A stretch of 64,000 bases of DNA from Sepioteuthis lessoniana (lineage: Eukaryota; Mollusca; Cephalopoda; Myopsida; Loliginidae). The notes under the pieces are model-generated. The model did no database searches and was not told where the DNA came from. It saw only the letters and a list, made by a program, of their open reading frames with translations. Where the stretch lies: contig OY757907.1 in the NCBI GenBank assembly GCA_963585895.1, forward strand, positions 114,856,648 through 114,920,647, given 5' to 3'. Of this stretch, positions 9,378-20,094 are shown piece by piece (within the stretch, counting starts at the first letter, position 1; the number at the start of each line of letters is the position of its first letter). Both the position numbers and the translations under genes were made by a program.

Positions 9378-9950
9378 CCCATAGCCCAGTCAGTTTGTGC
9401 TGCAGAATAAACCGAATGCATCTCTGCTGTGTGGTATGACTCACCCAACGGGTTTCCTGGATATGGCACTAATCAATCTGATGGTGAGGCTCCAGTAATC
9501 TTTGAGCTTTTGGAAAAACGGGGTATCATTTCATTCTCATCGTTCCCAGGTCCACTCTGGCCAGGAGTGGTAGAAGCTAATAGGGTCCTGCATATGGGTC
9601 AAATACAATTGTTTGACATTTAAATTTTTACGTATGCTAAACTGAATTGTTTTAAACAGAACTGTTTGATCATTTAATTTTCTGTAAACAAATGTCTGTT
9701 AGATAGTTAATTATTCATCGCAGTGCCTGGGAACAATTAACTGTGCGCAAACAAATGATTAATTGTTAATAGAATTATTCGTAGTAGATAGAAAAAGTTA
9801 AACTATTTAATTGGGTGTGAAAAAAGAGCTCAGGCACGTTATCTACAAAACGTATTTAGTAATCATATATTCGATATATATGTATAAAAAGAATTTGGCA
9901 TTAAATAACCCACAAAAGGTTATATATCATAAGCCCCCCCCCAAAAAAAA
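9378..9950 (+). mobile_element. Repeat family B, copy 3
   Basis: The head starts at CCAGTCAGTTTGTGCTGCAG and holds ATGGTGAGGCTCCAGTAATC and GGTCCACTCTGGCCAGGAG. A divergent array follows, and the tail has GGCATTAAATAACCCACAAA at 9899 plus ATATCATAAGCCC. The element ends in a C/A homopolymer. Confidence 0.65.
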
Positions 9951-9954
9951 CTCA

Positions 9955-10258
9955 ATTTAAAAACCGAGGAATTGAATATTTCAATATGCATAATTGTGTT
10001 GTCAACATATACGCCATCGTATCGCTCTCAATAAGACTGGAACAATGTTTACGATGAATTTCTAATGGATGCTATGGCAAACTTTACAATATTTTTTACA
10101 ATCTAATATTAATCTAGAAAACCCTATGCCAATAGGACCTGTTGTGAATCATTTTTTTCTGGGATATTTTGGTTTGTTTCTTTTATGGAACATAGAATAA
10201 AAGGAAACCTTTTTTCTATTCATTTTTGGTTATCAAGGAGAAACCATTTGAGTATTTT
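9955..10258. other. AT-rich spacer, nothing supported
   Basis: No coding or repeat signature recognised. Confidence 0.5.
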
Positions 10259-10660
10259 GTTGTATCTTGGTAAGGAAAAGATACACAGTCAAATAAAGTT
10301 AATTGTTTATTAACTCAATTGGTTCAGTCCGACTAGTTTTATAAGTCTTGCGCTGTTGGTGTTACATCCAAAAGTGGTCTTACTACTGACCGACGTCCTT
10401 CAGAGCTGTCTCTCTGCTTCTGTCTTTGTCTCTCTGCTGTCCTTGAGAAACACGGTGTCTTTTATACTTCCGCGATACAGCAAGTCACGTGATACGAGCC
10501 ACTATACAACATATTTATAAATATTTTTTTTTCTTGGAGTGGTAATTTTAAAACAAAGCTTGAGAATTTTATCGGTTTTGTATTTGATCATTGTGATTTA
10601 TTCTTTGCGTATACTTATGTTATTTTTCTCTCTCGACCGAAGCATTTGCGATTTCAGACA
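10259..10660 (-). mobile_element. Candidate solo LTR with core-promoter signals
   Basis: On the minus strand the block starts TGTCTGAAATCGC and ends GATACAACA (TG...CA). In the right order it has an E box CACGTG (10486-10491), a TATAAAA box (10460-10466), a GA-rich leader and an AATAAA signal (10306-10311). This is the layout of an LTR with U3, R and a polyadenylation site. There is no second copy in the window and no clear target duplication, so a host core promoter is the alternative. Confidence 0.4.
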
Positions 10661-10752
10661 CTGAAGTAAATATCTGAAATAAAATGTAATAAATCGGTGT
10701 CTGGAATGGCCATTTTCTGTGGTAACTTTACTCTTATGTAATGTCGCTAGTA

Positions 10753-11345
10753 GGTTGGTTGGTTTCGTTTTAATGGTATATCAATCCATTTTTATTCACA
10801 AAACAGTTCTATTTCAAACAATTCACTTTAGCATGAGAACAGTTTTAATTGTAAGAAATATTTCTATTTTAAGCTATTCACTTTAGTGAAACTTCTTATT
10901 CAACCAATTCAGTTTAACATAAGTATAGATTTTGTTTACATACAGTTGAATATCAAAACATTTTCATGTCAAATAATTCAGTTTAGCATAAGTATAGGTT
11001 CAATGTCAAAAACAATTCTCTTTAGCATGAGTACACAGTTTAATTGTAAAAAAATATTTCTATTTCAAGCTATTCAATTTAGTCAGATTTCTAATTCAAC
11101 CAATTCAGTTTAGCACAAGTATAGATTTTATTTACATACAGTTGAATATCAAAACAATCCCATGTCGAACAATTCAGTTTAGCATAAGTATAGTTTCAAT
11201 GTCAAAAACAGTTCCCTTTCAAACAATTCAGTTTACCATAAGTAAGCAGTTTAAATATCAACACACTTCTTTTTCAAGTATTTTGGTTTAGCATAAGTAA
11301 GCAGTTTAGTTCTATTTGACCCATAGGTAGAACCCTCTCAGGTGC
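10753..11345 (-). mobile_element. Repeat family B, copy 4a, reverse
   Basis: Tail (GGTTGGTTTCGTTTTAATGG), then about 500 bp of array units in reverse (CAAACAATTCAGTTTAGCAT, repeated about eight times), then the end of the head (GACCCATAGGTAGAACCCTC). It abuts a forward B head at 11346, forming a head-to-head pair. Confidence 0.7.
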
Positions 11346-12118
11346 TTTGCCCGGTCGGCTGGGGCTGTAGAATACACTAACTGCACTTCTGCAGAAGGGT
11401 AAGACTCCCCCAACGAGTGTCCTGGATATGACACTAAACAATCTGATGGTAAGTTCCTAGTAATGCTAGGTCTTTGGGGAATATGGAACGCTTTTTCATT
11501 GCCATTACTCCCAGGTCCACTCTGGTCCTATCTTTGGGTGATATAGAACTAACGGCATACTTTTGCTAAACTGAATTGTTTGATTAAATTAAATAGCTTG
11601 AAATAGAAGTGTTTTTTGACAATTGAACCGTGCTTACATTTGAACTGTGTGTTTATGGTAAACTGAATTATTTCAAATATAACTGTTTTTTGACATTGAA
11701 ACTGTATTTACACAAAACTGAATAGTTTAACATAGAACTATTCTGACATGTAACTGTGTGTAAACAAAATCTGTACTTATACTAAACTGAAGTTGCTTAA
11801 TTAGAATTGCTTGACTAAACTGAATAGCACGAAATAGATTTTTTTTTACAACTCTATTTGCATTAAAACTGCGTACTTATGCCAAACTTAATTGTTTTAA
11901 ATTGAACTGTTTTTGACATTGAAACTGCACTAACACTAAACTGAATTGTTATATATAACTGCTTGAATAGTTTGAAATAGAAATATTTTTGACAATTAAA
12001 CTGTGTACTCATGGCAAACTGAATTGTTTTAAATAGAAGTGATTTACATAAAAATAGATTTTGGCGTTAAATAACCAACAAAGGTCGACATGCCATAAAA
12101 CCCATCAAACCAAACCAA
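11346..12118 (+). mobile_element. Repeat family B, copy 4b, forward
   Basis: A complete copy. Head: CCCGGTCGGCTGGGGCTGTAG, CTCCCCCAACGAGTGTCC, TCTTTGGGTGATATAGAACT. Then an array of about 450 bp, then the tail GCGTTAAATAACCAACAAAGG and ATGCCATAAAACCC. It lies between two reverse pieces of the same family. Confidence 0.75.
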
Positions 12119-12121
12119 ACC

Positions 12122-12300
12122 TATCAGGTACTAATACTGCCGGCCAGAGTGGACTCCTCATTCCCCAAAGCTCCACCATTACTGGAGCCTCACCATCAGA
12201 TTGTTTAGTGTCATATTCAGGGCACTCATTGGCGTGGTCTTACTCATCTGCCGAGATGCAGTCGATGTATTCTACAGCCTCAGCCGACTGGGAAAACCAT
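12122..12300 (-). mobile_element. Repeat family B, copy 4c, reverse head only
   Basis: The reverse head includes GCCAGAGTGGACTCCTCATT, ACTGGAGCCTCACCATCAGA and TATTCTACAGCCTCAGCCGA. No array accompanies it. The 86-codon open frame here is an antisense reading of the head and not a gene. Confidence 0.65.
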
Positions 12301-12304
12301 CGCA

Positions 12305-12655
12305 AATGTAGAGACTTTTGATAGAGTGATGAAGGGTGAGAGTTCACCTCCAATGGAAAAAATCTGAGACAATGATTGTGTTTTGAGTTTACCAGTTTTT
12401 GTCCTGCTGTACTTCAGAGCAGAACTCTTAAACGAGTTCTATCGTTTAGGATTTCCTTTTAAATGAGGCTTTTATAAAATTTTTTAGAAAATACGCTAAG
12501 TTTCCACCTGAATATAACAAGCGTAGTAACTAACAAGCAGGAAAACTGTCTTGAAGTAAGTAAGTTCGAACTTCAGCCATGCAATTACACTTACGTTTGG
12601 ACTAAAACCTTTGGAAAGGTATGATTACCCCTTATGCTTATAAACTATTGATTAA
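12305..12655. other. Spacer, nothing supported
   Basis: No coding or repeat signature recognised. Confidence 0.5.
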
Positions 12656-12659
12656 ATAG

Positions 12660-12750
12660 TATTAATGTTGTTTTACATTTGTGGATTTGGCTTTAAATAA
12701 CCCCCAAAGGTTGTAATGTCATTGAACAAAGAAGCCAGACAAAAGTCCTC
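12660..12750 (+). mobile_element. Isolated 3' tail of the SINE-A/family B type
   Basis: GGCTTTAAATAACCCCCAAAGG, a degraded ATGTCATTGAAC and AAGAAGCCAGAC match the shared tail of family B and SINE-A. The 5' part is unrecognisable. Confidence 0.5.
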
Positions 12751-13009
12751 CTTGGTATGAAAGGCGGTTCAATGCAATTTAGGTTCCGTTGAATTCTGGC
12801 TTTCTTCATTTGTTCTTGATTTTCGTATTTTGAAATTATTTCTTTGTTTTTGCGATAAGATTCAATAAAATACTATCTTTAATTGTTTGGCAGCAACCAC
12901 GAGCATTTTTCAAGTTCAAAGTTTGTAAATTACCTTTTAAATTGTTTGTAGACATAATAAAGTTTGAATATGTAGAAATTTCTATAGCCTCTTGAAAAAC
13001 CAGCCTAAG

Positions 13010-13011
<2 letters not shown>

Positions 13012-13078
<67 letters not shown>
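13012..13078. repeat. (TA)33 microsatellite
   Basis: A long uninterrupted TA run adjoining the 3' end of a reverse SINE-D. Confidence 0.95.
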
Positions 13079-13080
<2 letters not shown>

Positions 13081-13084
13081 CAGA

Positions 13085-13312
13085 CTGCACTCCTGGGTGA
13101 CCTTATGTCTTCATTTCTAATAATTGTTATATTAAAGTGTAGTAGAGGTGACTACTCTTTTCCCTGGATAGCTCCACTATACCCTTGATACGTGACTTAT
13201 TATGCTGTGTTTTGCATAGAGGCATCAAATACCAATTTTGAGTATTTGGTATCACTCGACCGGGAAATGTACCCAGTCTCCTAGACCATTGGTGAATACT
13301 CTAATAAAAAGT
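13085..13312 (-). mobile_element. tRNA-derived SINE (family D), reverse, old
   Basis: The reverse complement reads TAGAGTATTCACCAATGG, GGTCGAGTGATACCAAATAC, ACACAGCATAATAAG and GGTCACCCAGG, in the same order as the other D copies. It is strongly diverged. Its (TA)n tail is the 67-bp tract at its left. Confidence 0.6.
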
Positions 13313-13328
13313 ATGTTTGAAACCTAAT

Positions 13329-13577
13329 ATGAAGGAGAAAAGTGCATTTCTATCTCACATGAGAGAGAATGAATCGTTTGACAATGAAGCAGAAAGCAAT
13401 GCACTACAGTTAGACTACCGCGTGGAACCTAAGCTGTATGGAGTTATGGACGATATCTACCCAGAAATCGTAACATCTATGAACCGAATTGAGGATCAAT
13501 TTTCTATTGATAGTCATATTCGCTACAAAGAAAGATGGTGTAATCAAGATCAAGGAAATGTTTTTAATGACAGCTGA
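13329..13577 (+). CDS. Candidate small ORF, unknown protein
   Basis: An ATG at 13329 opens 82 codons of hydrophilic, mixed composition (MKEKSAFLSHMRENESFDNE, later YPEIVTSMNRIEDQF) ending at TGA 13577. It has no low-complexity run, no known motif and no signal peptide. No good acceptor precedes it; it lies just beyond a SINE head. It could be an exon remnant or chance. Confidence 0.25.
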   Translation: MKEKSAFLSHMRENESFDNEAESNALQLDYRVEPKLYGVMDDIYPEIVTSMNRIEDQFSIDSHIRYKERWCNQDQGNVFNDS

Positions 13578-13579
13578 AA

Positions 13580-14890
13580 GTAATGAAGTGGTAACATAAG
13601 TGGAAATTTAGCTGAAGAAGTAGTCTAGAATGATCGAACTAGTAGGAATTTCCCAGAATACCACTTGCTTTTCACGCTTTCACTCAAGGCTGGTACGGCT
13701 GCAATGTTGTTTTTTTTTCGAAATTTCAGATTGTCGAAGTGAATCTACAATATAACGCTAATGATGGTGAGAGGTGTAGGTCGGTATATGATTGATTATG
13801 CGATCACAATGGGTAAGATTTAAGTAAGGAGAGTATAGATCCCCTGTTATCTCTGGTTCCCAGTCATCTTGTGTTACCGATCATTTTCCGGCGACGGCAA
13901 TTTCTAGTTCGGTTGCGTGACAGTCAACAAAACCCATTGAAAATCTTTCAACAATCGTGCCCTCATTAGGAAACTGGTGCGCCATTGTTTTCACACAGTT
14001 CCCTCTAAGTTGATCAATCGTATGATTGTCTCTTTGATGGAATGTTTATTTTCAAACCAGATATAAACAAGCAAACACACACATCGATATAAAGATAGAT
14101 TGATTGATAGATTTTAATACCGGGTTGGTTTAAAAAGAACAAAAAAGGTTTCTTGTAGTACTTTTAAAAAGTATTTCTTCTTTTCCCTCAAAGGGACGTA
14201 AATCCGGATTGAATTGATATAAAATTATTCAAAGAGAGTGAAACAAAAAATAACATAAAATCGTCAAACAAATATATTCAATTTAGGTTACTTTTAAACA
14301 ACAACTAAATTTGTGTATCAGACAAACTAGTACGACCCAATGTAAAGCTCAATCAGAAGAAATCGCAACAAACAAAAGATATTTGTTACTGAAATATGCT
14401 AAATTATTGGTTAAAAAACTGAGATATTATATAAGGCTAAAGTAAAAAAAATCGATAACTTAACTAGAGACAAAAACCCCTAACAAGATCTTCGGACAAG
14501 AAACTGACTTTTTTACACTTCTTAGTGACATAATCCGGTGTCACACCAATGCATAGTAATCTTGTTTGTACAGCGACAGTTACATGATATCAACTAACGA
14601 TTCAGTGGCCCACGTCAACTACTTTTAAAACAAACGCGAAAAAATCGAGTGGATACCATTCTTTGAATTATCTGGGAGAAAGAAAATAACCATGTCTAAA
14701 TGCCAATAAACAAAGTACCATTCTTAAATGTGGCTGGAACCATAGCAGAAACTGCACGAAACTCGGAATTTTGAAGATGATTTATAAATTCACTTGAACC
14801 CGAATTACGTTTTTCTGTTTTTAAAAAAAGATGGACTAAAGAAAAAATGCTAAATTACTTTCTTGTATATTCTTTCTTTTTATCAAACAT
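13580..14890. other. Unassigned AT-rich DNA
   Basis: 1.3 kb without microsatellites of note or recognised repeats. No promoter or coding signature is supported. Confidence 0.5.
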
Positions 14891-14894
14891 TAAG

Positions 14895-15155
14895 CTCAGA
14901 AGTTGTCGTTATGAGACAATTGAGGAGATGAAAGAGGCTGTGACGGAGGTCATTGACACGCTCAAACAAGAGGACTTCTATGGGGCCTTCCAGGAGTTGA
15001 TGGAACGGTACAACAATTGATGGAACGGTACAACAATTGATGGAACGGTACAACAATTGCCGGAGAAGAATACTTCGAAGGGGACTATAGTTTCATGTGT
15101 GTACTTTCAGTAAAAGTGCCCATACAAAAAAGTCTGGAAACTTATTTAATGAACC

Positions 15156-15163
<8 letters not shown>
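14895..15163 (+). mobile_element. Mariner 3'-end relic with 20-bp triplication
   Basis: One frame reads RYETIEEMKEAVTEVIDTLK, then QEDFYGAFQELMERYNN, the C-terminus of a mariner transposase. The 20-bp unit TTGATGGAACGGTACAACAA is present three times in tandem (14997-15056), adding 40 bp and shifting the frame. The family ending AGEEYFEGD is then readable only in another frame. The terminal repeat AAAAAAGTCTGGAAACTTAT is at 15125-15144 and runs into (TA)n. Confidence 0.8.

Positions 15164-15210
<47 letters not shown>
15160..15210. repeat. (TA)25 microsatellite
   Basis: A TA run at the mariner end. Confidence 0.95.
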
Positions 15211-15214
<4 letters not shown>

Positions 15215-15429
15215 CAGTTTATTGGTAAAATCATTTTTCAATCAGCAAAATATAATGTTCTATGCTCAACAATGCTGAGCAACTCTAGAATATTGTCAAT
15301 TAAAAAGTAGAATAAATATAAAATTATCGTTGCTGATTCGCAGATAAGATAGTATCAATAGATAAAACTCAAATTCTTTTTGTGTTTTATTGACATTCAT
15401 TTTTTTTTAAACCCATATATATATATATA

Positions 15430-15600
15430 TATAATATTAGAGTATGACATCATCAGTTTCAGGCGAAGAGCGTATAACAGTAGCCTGCATTGAAATTTGC
15501 GTGCAGGGTTTAAACATCCTAGCCTTTGAGAGGTGCTTGTACAATGATTAACCACCTCCCTTGTCCATTCGATTCAATATTTCATCGAGTTCAGCCTAAG
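15430..15600 (-). mobile_element. Probable retroposon 3'-end fragment
   Basis: The minus strand reads ACCCTGCACGCAAATTTCAA and CGCCTGAAACTGATGATG, then a TA tract. A CTGAAACTGATGATG-like end followed by a simple repeat is common for LINE or SINE 3' ends. No second copy in the window; low certainty. Confidence 0.3.
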
Positions 15601-15654
15601 TGTATATCGATGATTGACGTTTGGGAACTACGAGGACGAAGAAGAATAGAATGA

Positions 15655-16430
15655 TTTTGTTTTTGTCTTTTTTTAATCTTTCTCTTTTTTTTTTTTTTAA
15701 TTACGAATAATTACACAACCACCCCTAAGAAATTATAAATGAGAACTGAAACCCTTTTCTCTCCATGTAAGTACATTTTCCAATTACTCATATCCTTTTC
15801 AAGGACTCCACTTGATCCAATTTTTTTTTCTGTTGTTTTTTTCTTTTTTAATGTATTTTTCTGCAATTTTTCTTTGGTTCATGCTATGTTTTCTTTTAAT
15901 GTATTCTCACACTGGTATTTTTTATATGTGACATCATTTCTTTCATAGTTTATTTACTCTTTTTTTTTTTTTTTTTTTTTTTGTAAAATTCTGCCAACTC
16001 AATCTCGCGGTGACCTCAGTACAAATAGCTACCCGGTAAATCATAGCATTGGAAAATAAGTATTCTTTAGGGACCCGAACAAATAGCAGACAGACCGGTT
16101 ATTTTCAAGAGCACACACATACTGTGAATACGAATTACAACATGGAAATCGCTCTGATTTGTTGAAGAATGTCAGGCATGTTTTTTAGACAGAGAAGCTT
16201 CTAAAATCTTATTTTATGAGGTTCATTAGAAAACTTGTATATTTTCTGTATGTCAGAATCTTTCGACAATTTTTATCTTTTTTTTTTCTTTTTTTGGCAA
16301 TCAAAATCTATTATCTTAACCCTTCTACTATACAGTGGATGTGACTCAAGGTCAATTTATAAGCAATGTACTACTGACTTGAATTCAAAGTGTTCCGCCA
16401 AAAACTGTTGTCTTATTTGGTCAAAATAAC
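15655..16430. other. T-rich region, no gene supported
   Basis: T runs at 15668-15702, 15820-15870, 15958-15983 and 16277-16297. The open frames across it are F/L/S-rich and low-complexity. Confidence 0.5.
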
Positions 16431-16439
16431 CCAGTTTGA

Positions 16440-16595
16440 TTACTTCTATCCCGTATCTGGGAGGGGGATAAATAGTTTCATGCACTTCCCAAGTGTATTA
16501 ATGCAAAGTGAAAATCAAGCAGGTTCCTCCAGGATTAGAACTTGGGTCACCGATTCCATTTCCAACGAAGATAATCCTTAGGTTGAGCGTGCCTT
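16440..16595 (-). mobile_element. tRNA-derived SINE (family A), reverse, 5' part
   Basis: The reverse complement reads GGATTATCTTCGTTGGAAATGG, the B box GTTCTAATCCTGG, TTAATACACTTGGGAA and a degraded TATTTATCCCCCTCCCAG. This is the SINE-A order. The 3' part is missing. Confidence 0.6.
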
Positions 16596-16729
16596 CACTG
16601 ACCTAGTGTCTCATTTTTTGGTTATTTGTTCCTAAATTCTTTATATTTTTTTCTTGTAATGGGAACAGCAGCATCTACTTTGTAGAATACGCATTTTTGT
16701 AGCCTTAAATTAATCAAACCCCAAAACAA

Positions 16730-16920
16730 ACATAAGAACATTCTAGAAATGTCGGATCAAAATTGCATTAACATTAAAGTTACATTTTTATATTTTTCAA
16801 CCAATCAGCTAAAAACATCGAATAAGAACATTCTAGAAAATTAAGATCAGAAACTAATTAACCGAAAATTTTTAGGCTCTAAAACAAATAAATAAGTATA
16901 CAAATCTGATTGGTCAAGAA
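16730..16920. promoter_or_regulatory. Promoter-like block: two perfect heat-shock elements plus two CCAAT boxes
   Basis: GAACATTCTAGAA (GAAnnTTCnnGAA, the three-unit binding site of heat shock factor) occurs at 16736-16748 and again at 16826-16838, exactly 90 bp apart. ACCAATCAG at 16800-16808 and its inverse CTGATTGGT at 16906-16914 are NF-Y-type CCAAT boxes flanking the second site. This is the element set of inducible chaperone promoters. No chaperone coding sequence is seen within 2 kb on either side, so the target could be non-coding, outside the window, or none. Confidence 0.4.
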
Positions 16921-17164
16921 ATGTCTACGCGCTTGAATTTTAGGACCCGCAATAAAACTATATTTTAATCTACTTTAGTGATCCCAAAAAGTTTAAATAA
17001 CAAATTTAATCTAACAGGTCATTCAATTCATTCCTTCCACGGACCAAAGTTCATTCCGTTCACTACCAAAAAGACTTTACCTACTACGAGAGGTCATGAA
17101 CGGAGAGCAGAGAGCCACGCCATAAGACTCAAAGGGAAAGGGCATGCGACCTTCTTTTATTAAT

Positions 17165-17740
17165 GACGCCCGTTGTCGCCAAGATCATAAGAAAACACAC
17201 GTGGGGACTTAATGAAAGCAAAGACCCATACTTACAGTCCATCACTCATATACACACACACACATACCCATGTATGTAAGTAAAGACAGTTTTTATCCCC
17301 CTTACTTCACCTAACTATGGACCCATTTATTTGATCGACTTTACTAACATGTGAGCACACACACACACACACTGGCGAACAACCGTGTTTCCATTCAACT
17401 GGCCATAACTGTATTTCTCATTATTTGATTCCTATTTTGTTATGATTATTAAATTGTTTGTTTCTTAATGATCGTTGTTATCATATTCCATTTCTTTACG
17501 TGCTTGTACAATTTGTGTTGTATTTGTGGTGGAACTAAACCTGAAAGTAATACCCGTAAAATACAGACTGGAACTCACTCTCTACAAATTGGAAAGTAAC
17601 CAATCCATTAAATAATTACATGTTTTCACTACAAGTTCAATATGTGAAGAAAATTTTTGAGAGATGTTCCGAGATGTCAGTAAAATGTTTGAACGTATAA
17701 TCGGCAATTTAAATATATAAAGAAATAGCCAGAATATGCA
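17165..17740. other. Spacer with short CA runs
   Basis: Short CA runs near 17252 and 17357. No gene or interspersed repeat recognised. Confidence 0.5.
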
Positions 17741-17744
17741 GATT

Positions 17745-17850
17745 TGATGCAGAGTTTACTATATACAACATTAAATCATTTGATAGCAAGGAGCTTTGAA
17801 GAATACTGAGTGCCCTTTCATTGCTATCGCTACCAGTTACACTTTTGTAA
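17745..17850 (+). mobile_element. Degraded family B head fragment
   Basis: TAAATCATTTGATAGCAAGG, GAGTGCCCTTTCATTGCTAT and CGCTACCAGTTACAC follow the B head order, heavily diverged. Confidence 0.4.
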
Positions 17851-18125
17851 AAAAATAGGGATGCCCGAGTCAAAAATATAAATGTATCAGCAGCAATTCG
17901 GCAACAAATTCTGATTGGCTAAAGAAGACTTAAATGGGAAAGCTGTTAAAATTGGGCACGGGATAGAAAAAAGAAAAATATTTAGTTGGCGGCCTCAGGT
18001 GACTAGGTAAAGACAGTCAGTTGGACACCAAACACGACGATGTGAAGCGGTGAATACATAACTTGCGGACAAGCACGTTTAGAACTACAATAGAAACGTG
18101 GAAGATAACGCTAGGTCTATGTCTG

Positions 18126-19045
18126 CCTTATGAGGCCAGTTGGCAATATAACACACTGACTGCATCTCTGCAGAGGGGTAAAACTCTACAACGAGTGCAC
18201 TGAACACACCATTAAACAATCGGATAGAGAGGCTTCAGTAAAACTGGAACTTTGGGGAAAGCAATATGCCTCTTCATTGCCATCGCTCCCAATATCATCC
18301 CTAGCCCGGAGTGGTAGGGTTCTATATGTAGGTCAAAGAGAACTGTTTGGAATTTAAATTGTGTGGAAACAGATAAACTTATGCTAAATTGAATTGTCGG
18401 AAATATTACTGTTCATTTTACTTTATGTAAACAAATGACTAATATTTAATTGAATTATTTGTGATATATGGCCACACTTGGAATGATTTAACTGTGTACA
18501 AATGAGTAAATAATGTTTAAAAGAGTTATTAGCTTAAATAGCAATACTTGAAACATTTTAACTGCATATCTAAATTGAATTATTGGTATTACATCGTAAT
18601 ACTTGGAACGTTTTTAATGAATGAATAGTCTAGAAATGGGATAGTTATTGTCAAATAGCAAAACTTAGCTGTCTGCAAATAGGATTAAAATTGAATAGAA
18701 TTATTTGTGTTTGATGGCAATAATTGAAACCATTTAACACTCTAGAAACAATAGCAATACCAGTGTCAAAACAAATTAGTTCTTTCTCATTTAAAAATGA
18801 AATGACCAACAAACTATACCCTTCAAATTGTGTATAGCCATTTAAATGTGTGCAAAGAAATATCTGAGGTTAATTTTTTACATAGCAGTACTTCAAACCT
18901 TTAACTATATAAAAATAAATAAGCACACACTCATTTAAAATGCTAGCAAAATATGTTTTCAAATTCTATCTTATAAATATTTTTATAGATGATTGGGCGT
19001 TAAATAACAACCAAAGGTTGATATGCGATAAAACCCAACCCACTT
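18126..19045 (+). mobile_element. Repeat family B, copy 5, complete (long array)
   Basis: The head (CACTGACTGCATCTCTGCAG, AAACAATCGGATAGAGAGGC, TTCATTGCCATCGCTCCC) is followed by about 650 bp of units such as GCAATACTTGAAACATTTTAAC and CAAACAAATGACT. The tail is GGGCGTTAAATAACAACCAA with ATGCGATAAAACCC. This is the longest complete B copy in the window and belongs to the same array subtype as the copy at 6.1 kb. Confidence 0.7.
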
Positions 19046-19139
19046 ACATTAATATTGGGTCATTTATGAAATAACTTATGCGTCTGCTGAGCCGTTACTC
19101 CTTGTTATGATCGACATATAAAGTGCATCAGCAATGGTT

Positions 19140-19250
19140 AATAATATAGAGCTCATGTCTCTTTGTTTAATGGCATATCACCATTAGTCAATTCTCGTAT
19201 AATGACAAAGGCGTCTTTGTAGAACAGTAGTGGTACTATTTAACCAATAA
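19140..19250 (-). mobile_element. SINE-A 3' tail fragment, reverse
   Basis: TTTAATGGCATATCACC and ACAGTAGTGGTACTATTTAACC match the reverse of the shared A/B tail. It lies directly before a forward SINE-A. The 15-mer GTAGTGGTACTATTT at 19227 recurs at 19577 on the far side of that SINE. Confidence 0.45.
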
Positions 19251-19264
19251 CCATCATCAACTGT

Positions 19265-19567
19265 TGAGGTATGGAGGTGCCCGTGGTGTAATGGCTATCG
19301 TCGTAGGAAATGGATACGACGACACGAGTTCAAATCCTGGACGAGACTGATTGCATTTTTACATAGCACTAATACACTTGGGAAAGGTATGAATCCAATT
19401 ATTCTCCCTCAAGCTATGGGAAAATTGTAGGGCAAACTGGGATCTTCAGCCTTGGTGAGGCAACTAGTCTAGGAGAAGGAAAACTCTGAATTCAAACCTG
19501 TTAAACTCCGCTTAAAAATTGACCTCGTGTCATATCCTGCCCGAGCGGAGGGGTTGGGTAAATAGGA
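19265..19567 (+). mobile_element. tRNA-derived SINE (family A), full length
   Basis: The head GGAGGTGCCCGTGGTGTAAT with its A-box region is followed by TATCGTCGTAGGAAATGG and the B box GAGTTCAAATCCTGG. The body has GCACTAATACACTTGGGAAA, ATTCTCCCTCAAGCTATGGG, GCAACTAGTCTAGGAGAAGG and CAAACCTGTTAAACTCCGCT. The end is ATTGACCTCGTGTCATATCC then GAGGGGTTGGG. This copy defines the family consensus with those at 38.5 and 49.7 kb. Confidence 0.8.
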
Positions 19568-19599
19568 TCATCCACTGTAGTGGTACTATTTTTGAAATC

Positions 19600-19650
19600 A
19601 TCAAAGTCGCGCTGCTAGCACGGATTACACGGCCTATCCCCCTCTCTCAC

Positions 19651-19690
<40 letters not shown>

Positions 19691-19785
19691 CCCATCGTTC
19701 ATCGCTCCTGGCACGTTTTCAAAACTACATCTTGTGTCTGCACAAAGGTGATGTAGATAAGTTCTTGCTGGTCGGCCAATATTGA
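19600..19785 (-). mobile_element. RTE-type LINE 3'-end relic with internal (CT)n
   Basis: The minus strand reads VGRPARTYLHHLCADTRCSF, then ENVPGAMNDGD, then a (GA)n run where the family has the arginine/glutamate-rich WRERVRE segment. A (CT)n microsatellite at about 19646-19687 seems to have grown inside those codons. Confidence 0.7.
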
Positions 19786-19799
19786 CCTGTTAGAACTTA

Positions 19800-20090
19800 T
19801 CAACAACAGCTCTGTATGGACACAGGATATATTCTAGAAGACCAGTAGAATGCGACAGACAAGGGAGACAACTGGTGAGAGAGAGTCAGGGAAATCCGTG
19901 TTAGCGGCATAACTTGATGATGATAGATAAATATATGTATATATATATATGAGGATGAAATATGGACGTTGACAAAAAACAAAGAAAAAGGCTAAATGGG
20001 AACTGCTCGAGAAAGCTACGGCTTTTATAGAGCAAATCCTGGAAGCAACACACCCCAAAACAAGAGTTTTAAGACCACTTACTTCTCATC
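19800..20090. other. Spacer, nothing supported
   Basis: A short TA run near 19932. The two overlapping minus-strand open frames have no recognised motif. Confidence 0.4.
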
Positions 20091-20094
20091 TCTA

